From contig JAJEKV010000017.1 of assembly GCA_021234155.1 (NCBI GenBank), positions 7,105,253-7,169,252 on the forward strand: DNA of 64,000 bases. Direction: 5' to 3'. Position numbers and translations under genes: made by a program. Of this stretch, positions 22,009 to 31,995 are shown piece by piece. Every line of letters begins with the position of its first letter. Within the stretch, counting starts at the first letter, position 1. This DNA is from Isoetes taiwanensis (Eukaryota; Streptophyta; Lycopodiopsida; Isoetales; Isoetaceae). The notes under the pieces were generated by a model. It saw nothing but the letters and a program-made list of their open reading frames with translations, was not told the origin of the DNA and ran no database searches.

Positions 22009-22116
22009 AATGTTCGCGGCGGCCTTGGCCGCCGCGATAAATTTCTTGTATATAATAATGAACAAAACCAAATGCAATGATTCCAAATAGCAACTAAATG
22101 CTTGAGGAAAAAGATA

Positions 22117-22256
22117 GTGGGAAGATCAAGACTAAAACCAGTGCTCAAGGAGATGCAATGAGTTGATGAAGGAAAAAAGACGAGAAGAAGGGTGTATAAA
22201 GGGATGAAACCCTAACTAACTCAAGATCTATGGGGCAATGGTTCTAAGAATACCAT
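22117..22256. repeat. Dispersed repeat, copy 2
   Basis: Near-identical to 7394-7534 in the same orientation, with one small indel and few substitutions. It starts 58 bp beyond the direct repeat that flanks the TIR element. Confidence 0.75.
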
Positions 22257-22654
22257 AAAGAGTGATTTGACTTTGCCAATTGACTCAAAACATCGATATT
22301 ACTTTGTCGACTAAGTTTTATGACCAAAAGACCACCCTTTCTTCAAGAAGTGTCAAACAAGCATGTATACTGGTGATGACTTAGAAAGCCACATGACAAA
22401 AAATCAGAATTTTATTTCATATTATGCGTTAATTACGAATTTATGAAGCATAAATGCAAAAACAACGCATAACTAAAAAATTATGCATCGAAAAAGGCTG
22501 AAATTCTGATAAGGGGTGCAATATGATGGTGCAAACAAAGCAAAAAATTGCATTGGGGTGAGAAAATATCTTCAGTCATCCTAAGTCTACAAGTGGCCCA
22601 GATGGGGGATAGGTTCTAGCATCCTTACCTACACCAAATCCAACCAGGCCCTTA

Positions 22655-22870
22655 AAGGGAGGGCCTTGACACCAGAAGACAGACCTTTAAACCTTCCCCC
22701 CTCCCCGAAAGCGGCTTGCCCCAAAAGTCCTCTTGTGAATGCCATGTCAATAGACAGACAACTCTTCCACTACAGAACCGCAAATTGGCTTTGCCAATGG
22801 AATCAAAACATTGAGATTACCCTAGGGACCAAGCTTCATGGACAGAAGACCACCCCTAGAAGTGCCAAAG
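22655..22870. repeat. Family R fragment
   Basis: Resembles 33630-33840 (order: CCAGAAGACAGACC, ACAACTCTTCCACTAC, AACATTGA, ACAGAAGACCACCCC) with considerable divergence. It is the downstream half of the dispersed family annotated at 5190-5590. Confidence 0.5.
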
Positions 22871-23199
22871 TAGCTCATGTCCAGGAATGTTTGTGTCAGG
22901 ATGTAACGAATTTGCAACTTGTTTTCTACTTTCACTACAACAATTGAAAGTATATGAAAGAGAAGTTTGATGGAGATGAACCTTCTTTTTATAAACCTTC
23001 TTCCAACAAGGAACTGATGTCTTGTCTAGCCCCACCAGTATCCAGCGTTATGTTCCAGTCAGGTAAAACAGTTCTGTAGTGTCGAACTAGTTTGATAATC
23101 ATTTATCTCAATTCTAGCAGTCCCAATGATTCTATTCTCAAATATACATATTGGGCACCCCTGTCTTATGCATCTGCCTCGATGGCCAGGTCCATAACT
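22871..23199. other. No gene; left flank of the segmental duplication
   Basis: Nothing recognised. Similarity to copy B begins at about 23200 (TTTGTGCCTCCATCC versus TCTGTGCCTCCATCC at 38201). Confidence 0.5.
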
Positions 23200-23393
23200 C
23201 TTTGTGCCTCCATCCTCGCAGCGTCCTCATCACTAGGGTCGCCGTCTCAGAGGGATAGTACTTGGTGAGCGTCAGGACTTGGTCTGGTTGCTCCACGAGG
23301 GTGTATGCCTCATCGACAACATTAAGCTTGAGCAAGAACCTCTCGGTTAGGTGGAAGACGAGGTAAGATATCCAACCTCCTACCCGTGAAGCG

Positions 23394-23910
23394 TTGGACC
23401 CGCTGGTCGAGAAGGAGTTCAACCTTTTTGGGATCTCCCGCAAGGTTATTTTCGAGCTCGACAAAGATCTGTGTGATATCAAGCATGTCATAACTCTAGG
23501 CTTGCATGGTACGAACCATGGCTTATGGAGGAAAAGGAAAGAGGCACTCAGATACAAGGTCAGGAGTCTGGCTATGGCAGAAGTAGCTCAATTCCGGTGG
23601 CTGTGGCGACTGGAGGAGGTAGAAAAAGACACAAGGAAAAGGTCGGAAGGAAACGTTATCCTAAAAAAACATAAATCCCTATTATTTTCGGGGGCATATA
23701 AAAATGATTTTTTTGGCTGTATTGCAGTGCGGAGGTGGTTTTGACCTTTTAAAGTTTGATTCTAAGCATCCATTTCTCAATCGGTGCCGCATTCAGAAAA
23801 ATGCTAAAAATCGTCTCCCTCGAGTGTCTGTCGATGGGGCTTCTAGGGAGGTTTTTGTCAATTTAAGTGTCCTCTATGCAAAGGCACAAGAATCGCCTCC
23901 ATCTGATCTT
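23394..23910. other. Conserved-between-copies open frames of unknown meaning
   Basis: Plus-strand frames 23394-23744 (116 codons) and 23704-23910 are preserved exactly in copy B at 38394-38744 and 38704-38910. The minus strand also reads open (23557-23138, containing NVVDEAYTLVEQPDQVLT). I recognise none as a family. A retrotransposon gag remnant is possible for the minus-strand reading. Preservation may reflect only the recent duplication. Confidence 0.25.
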
Positions 23911-23916
23911 TCTTTG

Positions 23917-24485
23917 CCCCGGGCGCAAGTTGCGTTCAAAGATTCAATGATTCACGGAGTTCTGCAATTCACATCACGTATCGCATTTCGCTGCGTTCTT
24001 CATCGTGGCAAGAGTCAAGATATCCGTTGCTGAGAGTGGTACTATCCATCATTTCGCTATCCGATGCGGGGCGGCTGGAAGACCCCCCCAATCCAGAGTT
24101 GCTCACCATCCAAGACACATAAGGTTCTCGAAATGCAATGCAAATGGCACCCGAGCCCCGAGAGGCACGGGAGGAGGGGAACACTTGCCCAATCCACGCA
24201 AGCACCCGGAAGGTGGGCCCGGCACCGACAAGGAGCCCGCCCGGCCGACGCCACCCCTTGGTGCCTCGCAAAAGGTAACCGAGTAGGGGAGCCATGGCGC
24301 CGAAAGCGACCACACCTCCGTAGGGGACAAGGAAACAACTCAACGGTTTGCACCGGACGTGCGTCAATGATCCTTCCGCAGTTCACCTACGAAACCTTTA
24401 TTACTTACTTCTCCTTCCTCTAAATGATAAGGTTCAATGAACTTCTCACCTCGTCACCTGCAAAGAAACCGCAAGCGTCGAGGCA
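23917..24485 (-). rRNA. rDNA fragment: 18S 3' end, ITS1, 5.8S part (copy A)
   Basis: On the minus strand, 24485-24368 matches the 3' end of plant 18S (TAGAGGAAGGAGAAGTAA, then AACTGCGGAAGGATCA). ITS1 runs to about 24043, followed by 5.8S (CAACGGATATCTTGACTC, GATGAAGAACGCAGCG, TTTGAACGCAACTTGCGCC) that stops abruptly near 23917 before its 3' end. The 18S part carries changes at normally invariant sites (CAGGTTC to CAGTTC, GGAAACC to AAACC), so it is a pseudogene fragment, not a working rDNA unit. It sits between unrelated repeat pieces. Confidence 0.88.
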
Positions 24486-24489
24486 ATCT

Positions 24490-25150
24490 AGTCAAGATCA
24501 AGTCCAAGTAGAAGGATCCCAAACAACACCTTGTTAGTGCAAAGGCAGCTCTTGACTTCTAATCGCCACAGCGAAAGGAAGATAGAGCCAAACTTCATTC
24601 TGTCAGTTCCTATCGCTTTGAGTTCTAACCTATCCACGAGCAAAAGAGTTAAATCAATCTAAAGCCAATCAAAACTCAACGCAACAAGTCATCACTTGAA
24701 GTTCAAATTACAAAGATCATATACAACAAGTTAAGTGTTCTTCTTGGGACTTAGAGTTGAAAGGATCCAAATGATATCTAAAAATCTAGATTGTAGCTTA
24801 AATTTTATTTCGTTGTTTTCCTTAGAATCTCATCCCTTCCCAATTCCAGGGCATATTCCAAGACCTTGGAGAACAAGAAAATGTAAATGCAAAGGTAGGG
24901 AATTGTCATTAGTATTTTCCTGCAGATGACATCCAAGAACATAAGCCATCCTTGAAGTGATGCATTATAACAATCTTAAAAAATAATCTCTCATCTTTCA
25001 ATCTTGGAGATGATCTTGTTTGCATTAAGGCAGTCTATACACACTCGCAAGTTCTTTGTAACATGAATAATAGCACCTACTAGTGTACTCACAAGACCAA
25101 ATGCCACTGCATGATATGTTTATGGTTTCAGTATGTATCGTACAAGCCTT
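24490..25150. other. Family R piece and unassigned sequence
   Basis: Bases 24530-24610 belong to family R (CAGCTCTTGACTTCTAATCG). The rest of the interval shows no gene and is nearly identical to 39450-40140. Confidence 0.45.
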
Positions 25151-25154
25151 TTCG

Positions 25155-25352
25155 CCTCATACGCCAATATACAAAAATAACGTGCTAATTTGGAGGTTAA
25201 ACTGAACATGATGGATGTCGTTATGTATTTCTTCTGGAGCAATAGGCTAAAGTACAAGCCTATTGCTCCGGAAGAAATACATAACGACATCCATCATGTT
25301 CAGTTTAACCTCCAAATTACCACGTTATTTTTGTATATTGGCGTATGGGGTG
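25155..25352. repeat. Long inverted repeat, copy A only
   Basis: About 90-95 bases ending at GGAGCAATAGGCT (25155-25247) recur as their reverse complement at 25257-25350, separated by roughly 10 bp and differing at only a few sites. Copy B holds just the left arm: after 40195 it jumps from GGAGCAA to AACTACTTTAC. Either A gained an inverted duplication of about 110 bp or B lost one arm. Confidence 0.88.
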
Positions 25353-25466
25353 AAAACTACTTTACATTAGTGAAAGTATTCTACGATGGATACTCCTTTC
25401 AGGTCTTCATTCATTGGGATGGTGTAGAAGACTTCGAATGCAATTAATGCATTTTTCTAGTGACAT

Positions 25467-27278
25467 ATTGTCCAACTTTCCTTTTTCTTATGGCCAATGA
25501 TGAAAACCTCCATAATGCTAAGCTGCTCCTAGATACTTTCTCCTTGGCCTCTGGAGTTCTTGTAGGTTGGAGAAAGTGCACTGCTCTATGCACACTGGAT
25601 AGTGTTGTTCCCTCTTGTATTCTTGACTACCCCTAGACAGTGCTTCCTCATGGTCAACCCACAAAGCTTTTGGGCATTCCCTGCGGGGTGCATGTTTTAC
25701 GCCTCATGTGCTTGGGATGAGATCATTAAAGGTCTTGAGAAACATCTGTTCTGGTGGAAGGTGGCTAAGTTATCTTTGCCTGGTAGGATCACAGTTGCAA
25801 GATCCGTCCTCAGCAACATGTCTATATGGCATCTGTCTTACTGGCTTCTCAATGTAAGATGAATGAGATCGTGTGTATTGTCAGGAATTTCATCTGGGGT
25901 GGTACCTCAGAAGGTGCTGTTGTTAAGGTATCATGGGCTAATTGCATCAAGCCTAAGGCTGCTGGTGGCCTTGGAATATTGGACTTCCGTCTGCAAAGCC
26001 AGGTCATGATCTCAAAGTTCATTTGGAGGCTCCTCCTTGGTAAAGATGACTCTCCTGGCTTAAGGTTGGTGGGGCAATCACTTCTGCAGTGTCTCCCCTT
26101 TCACAAGACACTATCAAGCCTAGTCTCCCATGGGCCTTGTTGTATCCTCTCCATCCATATCCAAATGCTTCCCCATTCCTCAAAGGTCTACTTGCTTCCT
26201 GGGATGCAGTTAGATCTTTATTCCATGTTAATCCCCAAGCTTGTGCTTCATTGTTAATGTCATGCTGGTGGCTTCCCCTGCAAGGTATACATGATCAGCA
26301 GCCTTTATGTGCACTCGTACATCCAAAGACCCAACGGCGTTGGCAGCTAGCCGGGGTTTTAACGATTGCAGCTTGGTATGATTCTGGTCATCCTTTGTTA
26401 TGGGAGGCTTTTCAGACGAGATTTCTGTTATACAGATGGGATCGGCAACTCGGGGCTGGGGTGGCTGATTTTTGCCATCCATTGTGCAAAGAACCACAGC
26501 TGATGTGCCTATTTGGATATGTGATGCACATGTTAAACCGAGAAAAGTTTGTTTCTTCCACGCATGTTTCGCTTTTAGATTGTGAGCCTCTTCCCCCATC
26601 CCAGCACTGGCATCTTCAGATTCCTCAACCACAGTGGAAAAGTGTTTGGATGTGGACATGGGATAAATTGCTCCACCCTAAAGTGTCAGCGCTGCGATGG
26701 CGAATTCTCCATAGATGTGTTCGAGTGAATGTCTTGGTTCACAAGATGAACCCTAGAGTCTCAGATCGTTGCCCTCTCTGGCCAACGTGTTGAAACTATT
26801 GAACACCCGCTTCTTCTTGTCGCGATCATCTACGGCTTGCTTGGGCGTGGTTGTTCACTCTTTTCGGTGTGTCTCTCCTAGCCGGGAGATCCTACTTGCA
26901 CTTTATCCCCCTGTTTGGCCCTAACTTGCGTGGCGGGCATTTCATCTTGCTTCTAGTCGGATTTTGTGATCTATCCGGCGGAGGCGACGTTTGTGTATTT
27001 TCCAAGGTGCACACATCTCTTCGACAGCGACTTCTCTGTTGTGCTCAGCAGAAGATCACTAAAGCTTATTGTTGCTCATCTCTAGCTGATGATAAAAAAG
27101 AGATAATTTGGCAGACGTATTTACGGTGTTCTTCTTATGCATAGACGGGTGTTTATGCCTAGTTGGGTCGGCCTATCCACTAGTGTTTTATTCCTGTCTG
27201 TGCATTGTGTATTGTGCCTTTGTTCTTGTCAATAAAAAGAGTCTCACGCAAAAAAAAAAAAAAAAATTGTCCAACTTT
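25467..27278 (+). mobile_element. 5'-truncated L1-type LINE with 13-bp TSD (copy A)
   Basis: The element 25480-27265 ends in AATAAAAAGAGTCTCACGC plus poly(A). It is flanked by ATTGTCCAACTTT at 25467-25479 and 27266-27278. It encodes the C-terminal part of ORF2: the LGIP / GMR-like and FWWKVAKLSLPGRIT region of the reverse transcriptase thumb, FIWGGTSEG, and a zf-RVT domain (WDKLLHPKVSALRW). Frame breaks near 25640, 26260 and 26790 make it inactive. Confidence 0.93.
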
Positions 27279-27279
27279 A

Positions 27280-27545
27280 ATGATTCATTTGAAAATGATC
27301 ATCACTGAGGACTCTCTAACGCTTTGCCTTTGATTGTGTCCACACTCTTGTAACATCAAAATGCATATGGTGTGTCGTCTTCTAGGTCATGGCCTTCTCA
27401 GGTCGTCATTCATTGGGATGATGTAGAAGACTTCAAATGCAATTCATGCATTTTGCTAGTGACATATTATCCAACTTTGATGATTCATTTGACAATGGTC
27501 ATCAGTAAGGACTCTTTAGTGCCTTGCTTTTGATTGTGTCCACAC
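27280..27545. repeat. Tandem repeat into which the LINE inserted
   Basis: With the LINE removed, 25395-25479 plus 27279-27345 reads as one unit (TTCATTGGGATG, GAAGACTTC, TAGTGACATATT, TGTGTCCACAC). The second unit is 27398-27545. The LINE thus landed in one unit of a pre-existing direct duplication. The same arrangement is in copy B. Confidence 0.8.
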
Positions 27546-27594
27546 TTTTGATGACTCTAGCGCCTTGCTTTTGATTGTCGTTCAGGCCCGAGAG

Positions 27595-27890
27595 GAGGTC
27601 GATTGTTGTTCAGACCCGAAGATAGACCAGGCACAGACGAAGGCCTTGAAAAAACTGGAGGCAGGAATCAAGAGCAACAGGACCCGAATCATGGGCCTGG
27701 CAGAAGAGATCCAGTCCTTGGTGCCCCATGTTCTTAGAAAATAATCGGCGCCCCATGTTCTTGGAAAATAATTGGCAACAGAAAAGAAGTGGATTATAGA
27801 GACGGAGACCCACAAACAACACTTAGAAGACGACATCCGTTTGGCCCATTTTGAAAGGCAACAGGAGAAGTAGGATCTTACTGATCTGCG
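27595..27890 (+). pseudogene. Coiled-coil protein remnant (copy A)
   Basis: The plus frame reads KIDQAQTKALKKLEAGIK and, after a break, EKKWIIETETHKQHLEDD, a heptad-like coiled-coil composition. A 28-bp direct repeat (GCCCCATGTTCTTRGAAAATAAT, near 27721-27776) puts stop codons between the halves. The same lesion is in copy B (42450-42740). The parent protein is not recognised. Confidence 0.45.
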
Positions 27891-27899
27891 AGACTTATC

Positions 27900-28658
27900 T
27901 TTAATTCATTGTCTTTTATAACGTCATATAAGACATGCTTCTCTGTGCAAGCTTGTGTTAAGCTGGGTCATTCTAGCATCAAGCATGAACATTTGCTAGA
28001 AATATCACATTCGAAGTTCAGACCTCGAGGGCAAAATAAAAATCTTCTATAAGATATTGCTCCTCCACAAATCATATTTTTTGTGGTAATGTTGCAAACC
28101 CTTTTTTTCATTTTGCTAGTTCTTATCAATGTAACTTTTGTATATATTCTAATTAATTGTTGGCTTATTACGTAGGAGCATAAGTCTTATTGATCTTGAA
28201 ACATTAAAAGCTACTGTTTTATCCAGTGTAATGAAAATGTTCATAAAAAATCTCCATATTTCAAATCTATTTGTTGCTCATTACATTTTTCACATGCCTA
28301 TACAGCTTTACCAGGTTAAAAACAAATCTATCAAGAAGTTAATCAACTACTAATTTGACAAGGTTTGTGATACTAATGCTTTACGCTATCAAGAACAAAA
28401 CTGCTCAATTCTATCTAGAAGCTTTTATACATTGATCTATCATTTGTAGGGCTATGGGCATGAAATGCATTGATAGAAAATTGAGGTGTAACTCCCCAAA
28501 TTTCAACTTCAAAATCGCAGATCTTAATGACTCAAATTTCAAATAAACTTCTATAAAACCTCCAATTATTCATAAATTTTATACTTGGATATTGACATCA
28601 ATGGACTCCCAAGTATATATACAACATTCCAAGTGTATATACTAATAATTGTAAAAAT
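27900..28658. other. No gene seen (3' flank of the glycine-rich gene)
   Basis: AT-rich. Copy B carries a 2.8-kb insertion at the position equivalent to 28108. The part adjoining 28658 would be the 3' UTR of the glycine-rich protein gene. Confidence 0.45.
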
Positions 28659-29165
28659 CTACCACCCACGTCCCCATCCACTATAGCCACCTCGACCATC
28701 GTATCCATCTCGAACCACTATACCCTCCTCGACCACCATATCCACTGGACTACCATACCCTCCATATCCTCCTCGACCACCATATCCACCTGGACCAACA
28801 TACCCTCCATATCCTCCTCGACCACCATATCCGCCATATCCACCTCGTCCTTGTCCTCCATATTGATCAACTTCAAGCATCGCAACAGCCTCGGTCTCGT
28901 ATCCACGATATCCACCACTATGGCCTCCACCATATCCATAGCCTCTTCTGCCATATTCACCGTGTCCTCTATATGGGCCATATCCACCACGACCTCTATA
29001 TGGACCATATCCACCATGACCTCTATATGGACCATATCCACTACCACCTCTATCTTGATCTTCTTCAAAAGCTTGAGGTCGCATTGGAACAAATTAGCGC
29101 GAGCTTGTTTCTACCACTACCATCAATGCTACCATCAAAATGAAAGCTATTGCAAAGGCCTTCAT
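28659..29165 (-). pseudogene. Secreted glycine-rich protein gene, interrupted (copy A)
   Basis: The ATG at 29165 starts a signal-peptide-like sequence, MKAFAIAFILMVALMVVV, typical of plant cell-wall glycine-rich proteins. In the same frame, after one stop codon (TAA at 29096-29094, codon 24), comes QAFEEDQDRGGSG and an array of GYGPYRGHGG then GGYGGRGGYGGYG units to the end at 28659. A frame change within the array replaces some glycine repeats with a VDMVVEEGIVV reading. Such proteins are structural components of the wall. The single early stop could be real decay or a sequence error, since the copy-B stop lies at a slightly different base. Confidence 0.7.
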
Positions 29166-29199
29166 GGTTGCAGGCTGATGGATTGCACATTGGAGCCCC

Positions 29200-29690
29200 T
29201 CATTTTTGTAGTACTACTACTTTGCCACGTGTCTTGCTCCTCATTGCATGTAGAGGGTGTCACAAAGAAAAATGTTGGTCAACAACTAAGAAGAGAAAAG
29301 CTCTCAAAGTGCCTCATGTCAATTGCATGTGTACCATCTTACGACTAAAGATGTTACATTTGTGGCCTTCATTGTCTTGTAATGTCACTAGGGTTCACAC
29401 CCCCCGATTTCCAAGACATGTGCATTCGGGATTGCTTACAAGAGGCCATTTAAGCCTTTCGTTTCTTCATTTCTAGAAACGCTTCCATCAATCAGATTGA
29501 GTCCTGCTCAAAGGAGACAATCGATATTCACCATGTTGGTTTGTTCTCGCATGCATTATTCTTGGCGATCTTTATCGTCTTTCTTTCGTGCATACTTCTT
29601 GTGTTTCTGTGATAGCAATTTCGTCTAATATATTCCTAAGTCCTCATATCTGAAATTGTTGTGTAGACTTACGCTACCAAATAGGTCTCC
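29200..29690. other. Upstream region of the glycine-rich gene; no other gene
   Basis: No protein domain. Differences from copy B are frequent small indels. Confidence 0.35.
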
Positions 29691-29697
29691 TTTTTAG

Positions 29698-31400
29698 GGC
29701 GGTGCCTCAAAGCTTGCCTGTTCCAATTGATATAGCCAGGGATCGCCCTTCAATTAAGGAAGTATACAAACAAAGCCCTATGAGCAGAGGTAAGTCTTTC
29801 CATCATTTCGTTGTTACACTCTGGACTTAATATATATCTTTTGATTCAAGTGTAGAGCTCTAGACGATTGCAAGGATTTCTTAGTTGATACGTTAGTTAG
29901 CAATGTAAGAAGCGATCACAATATAGTACATAGTGCACTGATTTTCTTTGGTAGAAGCTTGAACGTGCTCTAGAGATCTTCAAGCACCTTCCTACAAACT
30001 GAAAATGGTCTCCTATAACTCCAGTTTGTAGATTGTGATAGATCTAGGAACGTTAAAAGAGGCTCTTCACTTTTCAAACAAATGCCATTGACCGATGGAT
30101 CCAATTGAATGGTAAGGCTGCCACTATAAATTTCTTGTATAAGATATAACTTCTTGCTTCGAACAAATATGGCTGTCCCCTCGCCTTCTATGATTCTGAG
30201 ATTTACCTTTTATCCCTTAATCCTATTTGCGTATTTATATGATTTCCGGTGTGTGAAGATCCTTTTGCGGATTGGTAACAAGGGAGATCGAATCAAAAGA
30301 TTGTGGGTCAGCAAAGACATGTGAGTATCTAGTTGCTGATCATTTCCATTTGAAATTGTGAAGAATAAGATTGATTGAAGATGTCGAAATTATTAAATGA
30401 CAGGATCTTGGGCCAAGCTACCTCATTATGGATGCCCCGAGCTCATGTTATTTGCGGGAAGATCCTTTTGCGGATTGGTAACAACGGGAGATCGAATCAA
30501 AAGATTGTGGGTCAGCAAAGACATGTGAGTATCTAGTTGCCGATCATTTCTATTTGAAATTGTGAAGAATAAAGTTGATTGAAGAGGTCTAAATTATCAA
30601 ATGACGGGATCTTGGGCCAAGCTACCTCATTAAGGATGCTCCCGAGCTCATGTTATTTGCGTGGTTTTGCATGAACTTTAAGTATGAAGAAATAATGTTT
30701 AAAGCAAGTTTCGTGGCTATTTTGATGGGATGATGGATTATGGTAAGTTGCCTTTTGTGTCAGAGCCATGCAATGGAGATGAAAAGATTGTCTTGACAGT
30801 AACAAAGATGTATAAGAATATGGTCACCGATAATCGATATTGCAAGCACTTGATCTTTATGTTATTTTTATTGTTAGAAGTGTGTTTTTTGCCACGCTTG
30901 AGTCGGGGCGAATGCAAATAATGCAGATGATGGTGTTGTTGCATCTTTTTCTACTTCCAACTTTGCATCACCAATGTCTAGCAGCATGGCGTATATGCCA
31001 GGCCTATGTTGTGCACAGGACTTGGTTCAACTTACTTTCCAAGTGATACAGATGCCATTTATATGGAAATGGAATTAAGATGAATGACGGGCAACTTCTT
31101 TAAAGGGAAGATCTGCAAAGTCCTCACGAATGCTATTGTTGCAAAATAAGTGTTGTATTAGCTACCGCATAGTTTTCTGCTTCATTGTCCTAGTGTTGAA
31201 GTTGCGATGGGATTCGGAAGAATTGTGGCACAGTTTCAGAAGTATCACCCCAGGGATTACATAACATATTTGGACATTTTCGAGGAATTTTGCATGAAGG
31301 TGAATTTGATATACTTGTTTAGTAGCTTTTTGCCATTGGGAAAGCAAAGTTCCAGGATGGACACTGCCCATGTATTGCAGGTTAAGAGTGGAAGGAAGTT
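29698..31400 (+). pseudogene. Exons of an unidentified gene (copy A)
   Basis: Several segments look like exons with matching splice signals. 29698-29789 (acceptor TTTTTAG, donor GTAAGT) reads AVPQSLPVPIDIARDRPSIK. A block ending at the donor in ACATGTGAGTATC reads KILLRIGNKGDRIKRLWVSK. Another, after TGACAG, reads DLGPSYLIKDAPELM in composite with the second unit. A later one at 31207 reads GFGRIVAQFQKYHPRDYITY. The middle exons lie in a 203-bp tandem duplication. I do not recognise the protein. In copy B the first acceptor has lost its AG. Confidence 0.4.
30255..30660. repeat. 203-bp tandem duplication containing an exon
   Basis: Unit 1 (30255-30457) and unit 2 (30458-30660) both start GAAGATCCTTTTGCGGATTG and end CTCATGTTATTTGCG, with a few substitutions. 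Each carries the exon ending at the GTGAGTATCT donor. Copy B has the same two units near 47881-48280. Confidence 0.85.
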
Positions 31401-31458
31401 GTAAACTATAACATTCCACTTGATTCAAACAACAAGAACCTCAGAGGCTGGCTCTGGA

Positions 31459-31609
31459 GCAATCTGGATAGACCTACATGATAAGGAACATATCCAAGCC
31501 ACTGCTGGCCATCCAAAAGCCATTGTTCACAAGTCAATCTGGATAGACCTACATGATAAGGAACATATCCAAGCCACTGCTGGCCATCCAAAAAGCCATT
31601 GTTCACAAG
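31459..31609. repeat. 75-bp tandem duplication
   Basis: Bases 31459-31533 recur at 31534-31609 with essentially one inserted A (core GGATAGACCTACATGATAAG). It is present also in copy B near 49097-49240. Confidence 0.85.
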
Positions 31610-31995
31610 TTATCAAAGATAATCCTAACAAAGGAGGAGAGTGCATATTTGCATGCTTATGGCAGGTTTAGCCATAGACTAATTTATCTTACCAATTGTG
31701 GCGAGAAAAATAAATGAGTCATTTCTAGCAAGCCATAAATGGAAGGTTGCTTCTCATGCCAGTTCCACAGAATTCCGAAGCTGTAGATATCCGATTTCTA
31801 ACTAGCTTTGCCCAAATAAGCTACCTCGGATGTAATGTAACCCCTCTTTCCTGTCTGTGCCGTTGTCTGTTCTGCAGTACTATATACCAGAAGAAATAAA
31901 CCAAAAATTATATAGACTATGTGCAAGTTTCAAACTATGTCATATATTTTATATCTCATTTCCTTTCTCAAAAATAAAAGTAGAACGGAGGGAAA

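Larger units (their letters stand above)
16798..22059. mobile_element. Candidate TIR transposon with palindromic ends
   Basis: Bases 16808-16848 are the exact reverse complement of 22009-22049 (41 bp). Each arm contains its own GC-rich hairpin (CGCGGCGGCC, 2-base loop, GGCCGCCGCG). Immediately outside, the 10-mer ATATAATAAT is present in direct orientation at 16798-16807 and 22050-22059, as a target duplication would be. A 9-11 bp duplication is typical of Mutator-like elements. No transposase was seen in the 5.16 kb between the arms, which hold a calmodulin-like gene and a nested MITE. The direct repeat is AT-rich, so two independent insertions of one small hairpin element remain possible. 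Confidence 0.6.

Noticed and set aside
16808-22049. Considered treating the two GC hairpins as bidirectional terminators or insulators for the CML gene.
   Set aside because: Identity extends beyond the hairpin into specific flanks in inverted orientation, with an outer direct repeat, which fits transposon ends better.
24005-24423. Several overlapping open frames with Pro/Arg-rich translations.
   Set aside because: They lie in the GC-rich ITS1 / 18S fragment and its antisense, which is non-coding RNA-gene sequence.
28851-29348. Plus-strand Ser/Thr/Ile-rich frame of 165 codons.
   Set aside because: It is the antisense of the glycine-rich repeat array. The minus strand has the signal peptide and the known repeat type.
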